From NCBI GenBank assembly GCA_958009055.1, contig OY253652.1, positions 372,001 to 436,000 on the forward strand: DNA of 64,000 nucleotides, read 5' to 3'. The notes below the pieces were generated by a model, which saw only the letters and a program-made list of their open reading frames with translations, had not been told where the DNA came from and searched no databases. The translations under genes and the position numbers were made by a program. Positions 28,978 to 40,000 of this stretch are shown one piece after another. The DNA comes from Choricystis sp. odSpoLacu1 (taxonomy: Eukaryota > Chlorophyta > Trebouxiophyceae). Positions within the stretch are counted from its first letter, which is position 1. Each line of letters begins with the position of its first letter.

Positions 28978-29832
28978 ATGATGGAATGCGTTCTTTAGAC
29001 TTGCGGAGACTTGCGTGAGGTCGTGTTTTTAACTCATTTTTTTTGACCGCCCACCTTTTTTCCAACCCCCTATTTTTGTGCTTGTCTTTGGGCTGGGGAT
29101 TTTTGCCCAGCGGAGGCGCAGGGGAGCGATTTTTCATCGATGTGCTCACCTTGCTGGTGCCTTTTTTACTTGTTTCGCTCCCCCCTCCGCGCCCCCCACT
29201 CCCCCCACCACCCAAACAAGCCCCGTCCCCCCTCCCCCTCCCCCCCTTTTTGTCCGCTACAAACATGAACAACACACCACCCTTTTCCGTCCTTTGTGCC
29301 CAGCCCTGAGATAACATCATTGTCGCACTTGTATCAAACACCCCCCCCCCTGGGCCCTGTACACCCCCCCCCTTTTTCCATCCCCGCCCCGAGAGAGAGA
29401 GAGAGAGAGAGAGACGAGCACCATAATCGCACCTTCCCCCACCTTTTTTTTGTGCCTTCAAGCCGCGAGTCGAACCCAAACAAAAAAAAAACGCCCCCCC
29501 ACACGCCGCGCGCGCCACGCTTTTGCCGGACCTGCGCCGCGCCCTCCCCCCCCCCCCCCTCCCCCCAACCTTGACTGAGCGATGGGGATGATTATATGCC
29601 AACAAGAAAAGAACCGACTCGTGTGTAAAACAAACAAAAAAGATTTCGAGAGAGAGAATGATGATTACAAAACGAAAACACACCAACACTCTCGCCTTTC
29701 ACCCCCCGCCGTCTGCCCGCCCGACTGTGAAAAAACGCGTCGCTCCCCCCCCCCCCCCCACACACCCCGTCCGGTTGCAGTGTCTCTGGGCCCACATCAT
29801 TTGCCCTCGAAGACACACACACACAAACTCTT
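28978..29832. other. Gene-free stretch with simple repeats
   Basis: About 850 bp, the longest gene-free stretch apart from the snRNA regions. It is rich in poly-C and poly-T blocks, has a (GA)n run of some 22 bp at 29392-29413, C-runs around 29340 and 29548, and a lower-GC patch at 29580-29690. I see no gene on either strand. Confidence 0.5.
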
Positions 29833-30368
29833 TCACCCGGCCGTCCCCCCTCCCGACCGGAAAAAACGGGTCGTCGCCCCCCGCACCCCGCCAGGTTGGA
29901 GGGTTTGGGCGATGTCGTTAGCTGCTGTCAAAGCGTTGTTGATGGCTTTCGTCCTCACCTTCAGCGGACCCGCCGCAGTGGGCGAAACAGGGCACGCCGT
30001 GCACCCCGGCAGCGGCACGCCGGCCGACCGCAGCGCGGGCACGGCCGAACCCGCGATGCCGAGCAGGTTACCCGCAGGATCGAAAAAGGGGCCAACCATG
30101 CCGGCGTCCAGGGTGAGGGTGTTGGCAAAGCGTTCGTCGGCCAGGAGGGCGCGGTGAGAGAGCGACGGCGACGACGACTCACGCAGCGCGCGGCGTGGAA
30201 AAGGCGTCGAGTCAGCACCGACGGCCACAGACGTCAGCAGCAGGGCCAGCGTGGCGACCAGCAGGGGGCGGTGGAGGGGCGGCTGGAGGTGGTGCGTGTG
30301 TGTGCGTCGGGTCCCGTGCGCGCTGCAGACGCGCGCTCCCCGCCTCTCTCCACCCCCGTCCTCTCACC
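29833..30368 (-). CDS. Small secreted/ER protein of unknown function
   Basis: Exon 1 supplies only the ATG (30366-30368). A GTGAGA donor and a CCTCCAG acceptor join it in phase 0 to exon 2 (29833-30282), giving 150 residues. The mature start is MPPLHRPLLVATLALLLTSV then AVGADS, a good signal peptide with a likely cleavage after GAD or VGA. The rest includes LTLDAGMVGPFFDPAGNLLG and PLKVRTKAINNALTAANDIA, ending in a Gly/Arg tail. No family recognised. The start exon is inferred from splice signals; the signal peptide is the main evidence for the reading frame. Confidence 0.5.
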
Positions 30369-30530
30369 ATCAGCACGCTGTGCCCTATGCAAGCAGCCTT
30401 ACGACCAGTCTTCCTATACAGTGTCTACAGTGTCACCACAGGGAAATGAAACCAAGCAAAAAAAAGGCGCGAGTGTGTGTTGTTGGTGTTTTGTCTCTCT
30501 TCTCTTTTCCTTCTACTCTCCCTCTCCCAC

Positions 30531-32715
30531 TCACAGCAGCACCACCAACCGGTCCGCCACCGGCGCCACCGCCGCCCTCCACGGCGCCAGCCTCGCCGCC
30601 AGCGCGGCCACGGCGCCCGGGTCTGCGCCCGCCGCACTCACCAGCTGCCCCAACCGCAGCAGGCGCCCCCCTGCAGGCCGAGTGGTGGCCAATGGAGGCG
30701 CCCGCCCAGCCGCACACGTGCCTGGAGGAGACGTGCCCGCCATGGGGGGGGGCGGCGACCCTGGGGCGGGCGGGCTGGAGCCAGCCGGGCGGGCGCGCGG
30801 GCTGCCGCCCGCGACGCCGCTGCCACCCTGCATGTACACCAGCGTGTTCAGGGCGGCGACTCGGTCGCTGCCGCCACCATCGGCTGGCGGTGCCTCCCAC
30901 CCTTCCACCAACGGCGCGCGCGGCCTGCGCGCCGCGCGGTCCAGCGTGCCCCCGCGCGCCGCCACCCACGCGCCGCTCACGTTGCACCTCAGGTCGGAGG
31001 GCGCGTACTCCACCTTGTACGTCATCTTGGGGCAGGACGCGATGTAGTACCCCATGTAGTAGTGGCGGGCGGGGGGCAGGGGAGGCGGAGACGGGGGTTC
31101 AGGGGGCAGCGCGGCGGGAAGGGGAGGCGACCGGGTGGGCGTGCGCACAGCCGCGACCGCCCCAATCTCGCGCAACGCCACGACGCGGCCCAAGGACAGG
31201 GGGGCCAGTTCGGGGTCCCAGAAACAGTAGACCGAGGACAGGCCGCCAGGGAGGACGTCGACGACGCCGACGGCGGCGAGTTTGTCTGATGATTGAGGAA
31301 AAAAGGTGTTTCAAAAAACGCTCTCGCTCTCCCCACTCCCTCCCCCTCCTCTCTTCCCCCCTCAACTCTTACCATCGATCCAGTACTGCTGGTGAAATGT
31401 GCCATAGCCCCCCGGTGGCGCTCCCGCCCCGCCCCCAGGCGCCAGCGGTGTGTCGACCAAAAAACGTCGAAACGCGGCCACACTCGCGTCACCCGCCGGC
31501 TCCCCATGGTGCCGCGTCTGGTAGGCAGCATACAGCGGGTACTCGTCCGCCACCACGGCCTCCGCGGACGCGGGCAGGGCCAGCGTGACGACGCGCAGGG
31601 ACCGCGGGCGGCGGGGGTGGGGCGCGGCGGGGGGAGGGGGGAGGCGTGCGCGGCGCGCGAGGGCCGAGGCGGCGGCCGCCGCCACCGCGGCGCGGGAGGG
31701 CGTGGGGGCGACGGGAGGGCGCACACGCCCGTCCCGCCCAAAGTTGAGGTAGCCGTTGCCCGCGGCGGCGACGGTCCAGCCGTCGCCGAGGGTCGCGGCA
31801 ACTCGCGGCGCCAGAACAGCAGCCAACGCTGCCGCCCCCACACCCACGCCGCCCTTCCTGGCGGCTGCCGCCCACGCCAGGGGCAGCGGGCTGCACAGCA
31901 GCACGTCGGGTGGCAGGGTGCGTGCAGCGGCGGGGGTGGGCGGGGTCACAGTGGCGCGCGGCGGGGCGGGGACGGGCGGCAGGTCGCCCGCTGCGACCGC
32001 GTCAACGACAGCCGCTTGCAACGCGGCGACAGAGTCATCCACGTCCACATCCACGCCTCCACCGCCATTCAGCGAGGACGACGACATGTCCAGCCCGCTG
32101 GCCACGCGCCTGGGCACGCGCGACGGCGGCGGCGCGGCCGCGCGCCGGTCGCCGCCCACCGTGCCCGTGGGCGTGTCCTTGCGCTTGCCCAGGGCGCCGG
32201 GCGGATGCTGGGCCCTCGGCGTGACGGCCGCGCTGCCGCCGCAGGCGGGGGAGGCAGCGCGCAGGGGGGACCCACCCACTGGCGACGCGCCGCGCGGCGG
32301 CGCCCCCCCCGCCAAACGGCGCCCCAAACGGGGGGGACGCGCCCCGTGCGGCTCTTGGAGTGGCGCCTCCGCCTATGCCGGGCAGTGGGCCGCCAGCCAA
32401 AAAGGCCTCAAACCGCGTCTTCGCCCTCCGCTGTGCCTTCGACGCACGAAACGCGCGCGCGTCCAGCCGAATCGTGTGGGCCACGCAGCACGTGGCTTCC
32501 GCCACCGGCCTGTACAGCCAGCACCCCGACCGTCGCCACCCCGCGTCCAGCAGGGCGGCGTACGTCTCCGGGTGCAGCCTGTGCGCCCACATGCCGACGC
32601 ACACGGACGTGTCCCCCGGTCTGCCGCAGTAGCCGCAGGGGGCGTCATAGGTACCGCAATTGTCCACCACGGACAGCAGGGCGGTGGTGGTGGAGGTGGG
32701 AGGGGGGGACGACAT
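30531..32715 (-). CDS. ATE1: Arginyl-tRNA--protein transferase (ATE1), frameshifted as assembled
   Basis: Starts at 32715 with MSSPPPTSTTTALLSVVDNC, then DAPCGYCG and RRSGCWLYRPV, the Cys-containing N-domain. The C-domain has VADEYPLYAAYQTRHHGEP, YGTFHQQYWID, VGVVDVLPGGLSSVY and HYYMGYYIASCPKMTYKVEY. One intron (31286-31372) is clear. From 32715 to 31373 there are 1343 coding bases, one more than the frame allows. The shift lies between ~32340 and ~32300, where there is a G7 run (32330-32336) and a C8 run (32303-32310). Either a sequencing or assembly indel or a real mutation is possible; both halves look intact, favouring an error. ATE1 adds Arg to N-terminal Asp/Glu for N-degron degradation. 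About 698 residues if in frame. Confidence 0.88.
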
Positions 32716-32999
32716 TGGCAAAGAGGGCGCTGTGTCACCCAATTGGCGCGCAGAGTTTGTGTTTTTGTTTGTGTCCTGCGGCTGTGCGCGCGCCGTGCCG
32801 CGCTCAGGCGGTGGCGCGCACGGGCGCAGCAGACTGCGTCCGCATGTGAGGGGAGGGGGGGAGTTGAGGGCGCGGGAGAGAGAAAGGGGTGTTTTCGCGC
32901 AGTTTTTTCGGTCGAAGGGTGTGATTTTGCTCTCGCCGCTCTCTGCGACCTGCGACCCTAGTCTGCCGCCCGACCAAACAGCCCCGATCAAAACACACA

Positions 33000-34825
33000 C
33001 TACTCACCCAACACGTGCTCCGCCACCACCTCTGCCAGCGCGGCCGCGGCCGCCGCCACGTCCCCCGCCCGCACCCTCTCGCGCGGCGTGTGACTCACAC
33101 CACCCTCATCCCGCACAAACAGCATGGCCCACGACAGGGCGCGTGACAGGGCCAGGGCGTCGTGACCTGCACCGCTGGCGAGAGGGGTGGGGGCCACAGG
33201 CAGTGAGCGTGGAGGGTCGGCGGCAGCGATGGCGGGCACGGTCTTTGCAACACGATCCCACAGTCCTTTTGACGCCTGCGCCGCCCTTGTCACGGCCGCC
33301 GTCAACGCCCAGTCGGCGATGGATGCATTGGCATCATGCACGGGGAGCAGATCACAGTCAACACGGCGCGCCGCGCACGCGCGCTGGATGGCCAAAGTGA
33401 TCTCGCCCACCGCCGCCACGCGGTCGGCGTCGCGCGGCGACCGCACGTCAATCGTGGCGACAGAGCCGCCCGCGATGACGTTGGACACGCCCGGGGTCAG
33501 GGTCAGGGAGCCCACGGTGCAGACGAGGCCGGCGCGCGTGTGTGGGGACGCGCGCGGCCACAGGGCGGCCGCAGCGGAGGCGACACGGGGTGGCACGGCC
33601 GCGGCGGCGGCTGCCACCGCGGGCACCAAGACGCGGCCCACTGCTGCCTGCATGGCTCGGCCGATGCGTCCACCCGCGGGCACTGCCGCCGCCCTCCAGC
33701 GTGGCGGGCTGCCGCCGCACACGCGCTCAACTGCGACCACCGCCGCGGCGGCCGCGGCGCCCGCGTCGCGCCGATCACTCATGGCCACGGTGCCTGCGTG
33801 CCCCGCTTCCCCGGTGACCGTCAGCACCAGTCTCGTCTGGCCAGAGATGGCGGAGACGGCGGCGAGGCGGGAGGCGGGGGTCTCCGCGCCCCGCTCAAGG
33901 CGGGGTGATTGTTCAGCGTGCGCCTCCACATACCCACGCACCGTGCCCGCGTCCACGGCTGCTGCTGCCACGTCAGCAGGCGTGACCGAGCCCAGCGCCT
34001 CCCCCAGCGTGACGCCGGCCGCGTCGACGGCGGTGGCCAGGGCGCCAGAGGGGAGGAGGGTCCCCGCCAGCGCGCCCGACCCCAGAAACGTCGTCCCGAA
34101 CCGCACCCCCTCCTCATCCGAGAAGGCGGCCACCTCCACCCCGCGCGCCCAGCGGTCGGGTGGAATGGCTTCGGACACCGCTGCCACGGCCGCCAGGGCG
34201 GCCACAATGCCGAGGGCGCCATCGAAGCGGCCTCCGTCGACGACGGTGTCATAATGTGATCCCAGGATCAGTGTGGCACGTGACCCCGGGGGAGACAGGG
34301 GCCCCACCCCGCCGCGGACGTTGGCCACGGCGTCCAGGGTGGTGTTAAGGCCGGCGGCGCGGAACCAGGTGGTGAGCTGGGAGGGTGTGGGTGTGGGTGT
34401 GGGTGATCGTCGCGCCTGTTTTTTGTTTCCCTCGATCAGAGAGGGCGACACACAAAACATCACTCTCTCTCTCTCTCTCTCTCTCTCAAAAAACTCACCA
34501 GAGCAGCGGCCTGCCTGTGGGCGGGGCTCAGAAAGGTGCGCGTGATGGCGGGCGGCGGGCCGTCGGAGACCTGTGTTTGGGAGGAGGGTAGGTCGAGGTC
34601 AAGGCATTGGGTCGTGTTTTGCCGCTCCCGCCCTCTCTCCCTTCCCCTTCTCCCCACACGCACACCCGCACACACCTTGGCCAGCCCCTCCAACCGCGCC
34701 GTCGGCTGCTCCAGCAGCAGGTGGGCCAGCCGCGCGTCGCTAAGTCCCGCCGCCCAGTGTCGCGCTTCGCCCCCGCCCGCCGCGCCGGTGGCCAGCAGGG
34801 CCAGCAGGGCGGCCGCCAGGCGCAT
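33000..34825 (-). CDS. AAH: Allantoate amidohydrolase-like M20 metallopeptidase, secretory
   Basis: Three phase-0 exons (34676-34825, 34499-34570, 33000-34376) give 532 residues; an ATG at 34849 would add eight. MRLAAALLALLATGAAGGG is a signal peptide, matching the ER location of plant AAH. The M20 dimetal site is visible: LILGSHYDTVVDGGRFDGAL, VAAFSDEEGVRFG, VEAHAEQSPRLE and VTGEAGHAGTVAM. GLVCTVGSLTLTPGVSNVIA and the late SGAGHDAL complete the pattern. Allantoate amidohydrolase releases ammonia from allantoate in purine breakdown; related beta-ureidopropionases and carbamoyl amino acid hydrolases look similar, so substrate is inference. The stop TAG sits inside GGGTGAGTAG, a donor-like sequence, so a further exon cannot be excluded. 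Confidence 0.85.
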
Positions 34826-35056
34826 GGTTGCGTGGGAGTGGGAAGGCATGGGGGCGTTTTCCTTTTTATTCAGACGCAGAGAGTGATCGAAAGAAAAACA
34901 GTTTTCTGTTTTTACAGCGCAGGTCACCCGCGACGCCTCCAGCAGCGCGCGACGCAGATGGTCGATGCAGACAGAACACAAGCAGTTGCCTGGCCAAAAA
35001 AGCAAAACATGACGCGGACTCACCCCACCCACCTCCCCCACCCTCTCCTCTCACTC

Positions 35057-35401
35057 TCACCCCTGTGGCCTCCCCCCTCCCGCCGCCGCAAACTCCCACG
35101 GCCGCCGACAAAAGGGACACCTCTGGTCCCCGCCCTGCGCCCCCAACCACTTGGTGATGCACTGCAGGTGGAACGCGTGCTTGCACGCGCCCCACACGAC
35201 GGGCGCGTCGTCCCCGGGGAACCGCGCGTCGGGGGGGACGCCGTCGAACGGGGCACGACATATGCCGCACACGTCGTCCCCCGCGTCCCACGTCCAGGAG
35301 GCGACGGCGCGCCAGTGCTTGATTTCGACGGAGAAGGCGTTGTCGCCGACGACGGGGGGGGGGGAGGGCGGGCGTGGGTGGGGTGGGGGTGGGGTGGACA
35401 T
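35057..35401 (-). CDS. APC11: Anaphase-promoting complex subunit 11 (RING-H2)
   Basis: Single exon of 114 residues. After a Pro-rich leader (1-25) comes VEIKHWRAVASWTWDAGDD and the RING-H2: CGICRAPFDGVPPDARFPGD, then APVVWGACKHAFHLQCITKW and QRCPFCRRPWEF. The Trp-rich lead and the extended loop between the first Cys pairs distinguish APC11 from RBX1. It is the catalytic RING of the APC/C ubiquitin ligase and recruits the E2. The frame ends at TGA within GGGTGAGAG, also a possible splice donor; a short downstream exon is conceivable but homologues end near the same point. It is divergent from WDR61 with a 340-bp spacer. Confidence 0.93.
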   Translation of the reverse strand: MSTPPPPHPRPPSPPPVVGDNAFSVEIKHWRAVASWTWDAGDDVCGICRAPFDGVPPDARFPGDDAPVVWGACKHAFHLQCITKWLGAQGGDQRCPFCRRPWEFAAAGGGRPQG

Positions 35402-35741
35402 TGGGGGCCGCGCGCGCGTGTGTGTGCAGTGGGAAAATGAGGTTGCCGGGCGGGCGCGACAGCAGGGGCCCGCGAGCGACAAGAAAGGTCGCGCGATGGG
35501 CGAACGAAGCGTGTTTTTCGCGCAGTCTCTTCGTCGGGTTTCTTCTTCTGCTCCTGCGGCGCCCGGCTCTGAGACACACCTGCCACACGTCCCTTCTCTC
35601 CCACCTCACACGCCCGCACCACACTCCCACCACGCCCGCGGGTCGCGTGTGACCGCGCAGCGGAGCACACAGCGCTTCGCCGGCACACCCAATTTCTGCC
35701 GGCCCGTCTTCTTCGCTCCCCACCCCCACACTCGCCCCACC
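35402..35741. other. Divergent spacer APC11 / WDR61
   Basis: 340 bp between two start codons, presumed to hold both promoters. No gene recognised. Confidence 0.45.
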
Positions 35742-36917
35742 ATGCGCCTCACCCGCACCCTCAAAGTGGACGACGCCCATGAAGACGCCGTCTGGTGCTG
35801 CGCCTGGGCGCCTGGCTCCTCCCGGTCCCTGGTCACTGGCTCCGTCGACGAATGTGTCAAAGTGTGGGACGTCTCCACAGCCGGCGGCCCCGACGCCCCT
35901 GCCCCGGAACCCACGCACACGTACACCGGCCACACGCTGGGTGCGGTGTCGGTGGCGGTGGACGCGGGGGGCGCGTACGCGGCGTCCGCTTCGCTCGACT
36001 CGTTTGTGCGCGTGTGGAGTCTCAAAGACAGCTCGTGAGTGTTTTGGTTTGGTGTTGAGAAGAGGGAGAGGGAAGGAAGGAACACGCAAGCAGAGTGGTT
36101 GTGCGTGTTGGCGGCTGGGAGTGAGGGGGCAAGCGAGGCTGACAGACGTACAGTCCTCACCCTCCCCATCCACCCTCCTCCCCACCCACCCATCAAAACA
36201 CACCCTCACAGCACCAAAGCCGTCATCGAGACCCCCCCCGGCGAAACCTGGCAGATCGCGTTCCCACCTGTGCCCCCTGCATCCGGAGGCCTCCTGCTCG
36301 CCGCGGCCGGCGGCGCCGCCAACAAGGTGTCCATCTGGTCCGCCGACGACGCTGCCTGCGTGGCTGAGTTGTTGCTGCCTGAGCGCACGGATTGCGGTGG
36401 CGCAGGTGGCGGCACTGGCGCGTCCTCCGCGCCATCCGGCCGCGACGCGTTTGTCCTCTCCGTTGCCTACTCCCCTGACGCCTCCCGCTTGGCCTGCGGC
36501 TGCGCCGACGGCCGGGTCGCCATCTTTGATGTGGCGGGAGGCGCCCTGCTCCACTCCCTGACCGGCCACCACCGCCCCGTCCGCTCGCTCGCTTTTTCCC
36601 CTGACGGGTCCCGTCTGCTGACCGCGTGTGACGACATGCACGCCCGCGTGTATGATGCTGAGAGTGGGGCGTTGATCGACACGCTGGGTGGCCACGAATC
36701 ATGGGTGACCAGTGTGGCGGTGCATCCGGGGGGCGGGTTTGCCGCCACCGCGTCTGCGGATGGCAGTGTGAAACTGTGGGACCTGACCACCAGGGCCTGC
36801 ACACAGACCTGCAGGGAGCATGGGGACCAGGTGTGGTGTGTGGCGTTCTCATCGGATGGAGGGGCGCTCGCGAGCGTGGGCGACGACCGCGCGGTGTGCG
36901 TGTACGCGTGCGGGTGA
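35742..36917 (+). CDS. WDR61: WDR61/SKI8 WD40 protein
   Basis: Two exons (35742-36034, 36212-36917; phase 2 junction) give 332 residues. Seven WD40 blades can be followed: AHEDAVWCCAWAPGSSRSLV, SVDECVKVWDV, GHTLGAVSVAVDAGGAYAAS, VLSVAYSPDASRLACGCADG, GHHRPVRSLAFSPDGSRLLT, GHESWVTSVAVHPGGGFAAT and DQVWCVAFSSDGGALASVGD. Length, first-blade start and the last blade ending in DDRAVCVYACG match SKI8/WDR61 (plant VIP3), a shared subunit of the PAF1 transcription complex and the SKI exosome cofactor. Other single-domain WD40 proteins are possible but fit less well. Confidence 0.85.
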
Positions 36918-37092
36918 GGAAGGAACACGTTTCTTTCCTGTTGTTTGTTTGTTTGGAAACATCGATTGTGTGGTCACACGTGGACGCAGGCAAGAAGGAG
37001 AGTATAACGAATAATATCACCGCACGCCGCCGCCGCAACACCCGCTAACCACGGAGAAGAAAAACGAAACACCCACCCTCCTCACAACCCAC

Positions 37093-40000
37093 TCACTCGC
37101 CCACCGTGCCCATCAAAAACGCAAACTCGGGCCGCCCTTTGAGCGACTGAGGCAGCGCAACCGAGCCGCGGCAGCAGGCCTCGATGCGGTCGAGTAGGGA
37201 GACGCCGGGCGCGGCCGAGTGGTAGGGGCGGGGCGCTTGGACATAGTGGCGCGCGGCATCAGTCAACAACCGGCGCGGCAGGACAAACGCAGCCACGGGG
37301 TCCAGCAGCAGGGCGTCGCCTTCATCGTCTGATGAGGCGCCACCGTCCAGGGAGGCGGCGGTGGGGGCGGCGGGTGGCGGCGCGGCAGCCACCGCGCGTT
37401 TGAGTTCGGCCAGCAGGGCCAGCGTGCCGCCGCCGGCGCCCGCGCCGCCGACCGCGCCATCCAGCCAGTCGTCGTGCGCGTGCTCGGTCAGGCGGTAGAC
37501 TTGGTCCAGCGTGAGCGAGGGGCACAGGCGACGCAAGTCGGGGGAGACGTCGAAGCCTTTGGCCGCGCGGCGGACGCAGTCGTCGCGGCCGGTCAACAAG
37601 TAGCGCGCCGCTTGGGCCGCGTGTTCGAGCGCGGCGTCCGCGTCGGCGCCGTCGCCCGCCCACTCCGGCCCCACGTACGCCACCCAGGCGCGCACGTCGG
37701 CCAGGCCGGCGGCCAGGGCTTTGACGGCGGAGGTGGAGCAGCAGTCGCGGCGCAGGAGGAGGGCGTTGAGGAGGTGAGCGTCCAAAGCGCGCAGAGCTGC
37801 GGTGACGACAGCCTGGCACGCGGGCGGGGGCGCCCCCTCCCCACGCAGCGTTTCCAGCACGTTGCTCAGGCCGCCCAGCAGGCCCTTCCAGGGGGACGCC
37901 ATCAACTCTTCGTACGACCGGGCGGCGGCGGCGTCGCCGTCAAAGGGGGCGGCGGTCGCGCCCGCGCGGCGCGCGGTCGCGGCCGCCGCGCGCGCCGCGC
38001 GTTTCGCATCCTCCCCCAGCAGCTCGCCCGCGGACAGGGGCAGCGCGTCCGTGACGGAGGATGCCAGCAGGGCGTGCAGCCCCGCGAACTGGATCATGTC
38101 GTCGCCCGCGCGGAAGAGGCCGCCACAGTCGCGGCGCCCGATGGAGCGCACTTTCAAAAGGGCGCCGAGCGCGAGGGACGCAGACAGCCAGTAGGCTTGG
38201 CCGGCCAGCCCTTCCCCGTCTGCGGCGGCCAGGACGGCGTCCCTCAGCCTCCCTGCGGCAGCATCCACCTGGGCGGTGCGCCAGGAGGAGGCCCACGTGA
38301 GGAGGCACTCGCCGACGAGCCACGCCGCAAACGGCAGGCCGACCGCGTCGCCGGGGGACGACCCGTGCTGAATGTTGACGATGGGCAGGCGGCGGGGCAC
38401 GGCGGCGGCGGCCAGGGCGGCCAGGGCGGCCTCCTGGTCGGGGGCGAGGCGGCCGGGGGGGGCGCCTGCCGCCGCGGCCGCGACCACGCGCGGCGACAGG
38501 GGCGGCGAGACGCGCCCGTTGGCGCGTGGCGAAGACGGCGCGCGCGGCGACCGCGCCCCCGACGCCAGGGCGGCGCGCAGGGCGTCCAGCTCGGCCGCCA
38601 GCTCGCGCTCCCGGGCGGCAGCGTCGCGCCCCGCTTTCTGGAGGGAGGCGACGCGCGAGTTGAGCGCGACAACGCGCGCGGAAAAGTGCACGTTTTTCTC
38701 GCGCGCGTCGCGCAGGCCCACCGCCTTGGCTTCAGCTTCAGCCAGCGCCGCATCCAGCCGCGCCTGCATGGCGGTCCTCGCGGTGGCGACCTCCGCCTCC
38801 ATGGCGTCGCGCAGGGCGTCGATCTCGGCCTGCAGCATGGCGCGCGCAGACGCGGCCTCCGCGCCCAGCGCCCCCACAGCAGCATCCTTGGCCGCCAGTT
38901 CAGCCGCATACTCCTCCGCGGCCGCGCGTTGAGCGTCCCACAGCCGGTCATTGTCCGCCTGCTTGGCCGCCAGCGCGGCGGCGGCGTCGTCGGCGGCCGC
39001 GCGCGCGGACGCCGCGTCGGCGCGCGCTTCCGCGGCGCGCACGTCGGCCGCGCGGGCGGCCTCCTCGGCGGCCGCTTTCTGGGAGCGCAGCAGGTCCAGC
39101 TCTTCGTGCAGGGCGGCGGTGGCGGCCGCGTGGGCGGCCTCCAGCTCGGCCAGGGCGCGGGCGGGGACCGCGTCGGCGGACGCGGCAGCGGCAACACCCG
39201 CCGCAGTCGCAGCAGCCATCGCTTCGCGCGCCGCTGCGGCCTCTGCAGCAGCAGCCGCCAGGTCGGACGCCGCCCGCGCGCGGGCAGCATCCGCAGCATC
39301 GGCGCGAGCTTCGGCGGCGGTGAGTGCGGCGCGCAACTGCGCCACCTGCGACTCGAGAAACGATTTGCTTTCCTCCAGATCCGCCCACTTGGCCGCCTGG
39401 TCGCGCAAGGCGGCCACCTTGGCCCTGGCCGCCGCCCCCCGCCACGCCGCCTGGATGCGGGTGGCGGCGGCGGCCCGGGCAGCGTCCTCGGCCGCGCGCG
39501 CGGCCTGGCGGCGCCCAAGCTGGGTCGCGCGCCGAAAGGGCGTGCGCGCGAGCCAGCCGCGCGCGTATCGCTGCACCGTGGTGGCGCGCCGGTTGGCGAC
39601 GTGGAGCAGGAAGACACGGCGCTCGGCCCGCGCGCGCCAGGCGGCCTGGATGGCGCGCGCGGCGTCGTCGCGCGCGCCGGCCGCGCGCGCCTTGCGCGCG
39701 GCGTGCCCGCGCCACGCGGCCGCGATGCGGGTTGCGGCTGCGCGCGAGGTGGCCAGCTCGCGCCGGGCTTCGCGCGCCCGCCACGCGGACTGGATGACGA
39801 GGACGGCCTGCGTCAGGCGGCGGCCGCGCGCGCCTTCGAGCGTGGCTAGTTGGCCCGCGCGCAAAAAGACACGCGTTTTGCCGGCCTGCCAGCCGACTAG
39901 GCCGGCGCCGTCCAGGATGCGGGCGGCGAGGGCGGCCACGGACGCGTCATCCGCGTCATCCAGGGAGCCAGGGTCGTAGTGTGCCGACGCCGGCAGCAAC

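Noticed and set aside
29392..29413. GA microsatellite as functional element
   Set aside because: Simple repeats of this kind (also at 14420, 27861 and 34461) are common in the spacers and introns here and show no other structure.
32036..32340. Extra intron in ATE1 instead of a frameshift
   Set aside because: No GTGAG-like donor paired with a pyrimidine-rich acceptor exists in the interval, and the only possible short GT-AG pairs would remove linker sequence without support.
37474..39849. 791-residue plus-strand frame inside the myosin gene
   Set aside because: Antisense of the IQ, coiled-coil and cargo regions; Arg/Gly-rich with no family resemblance.
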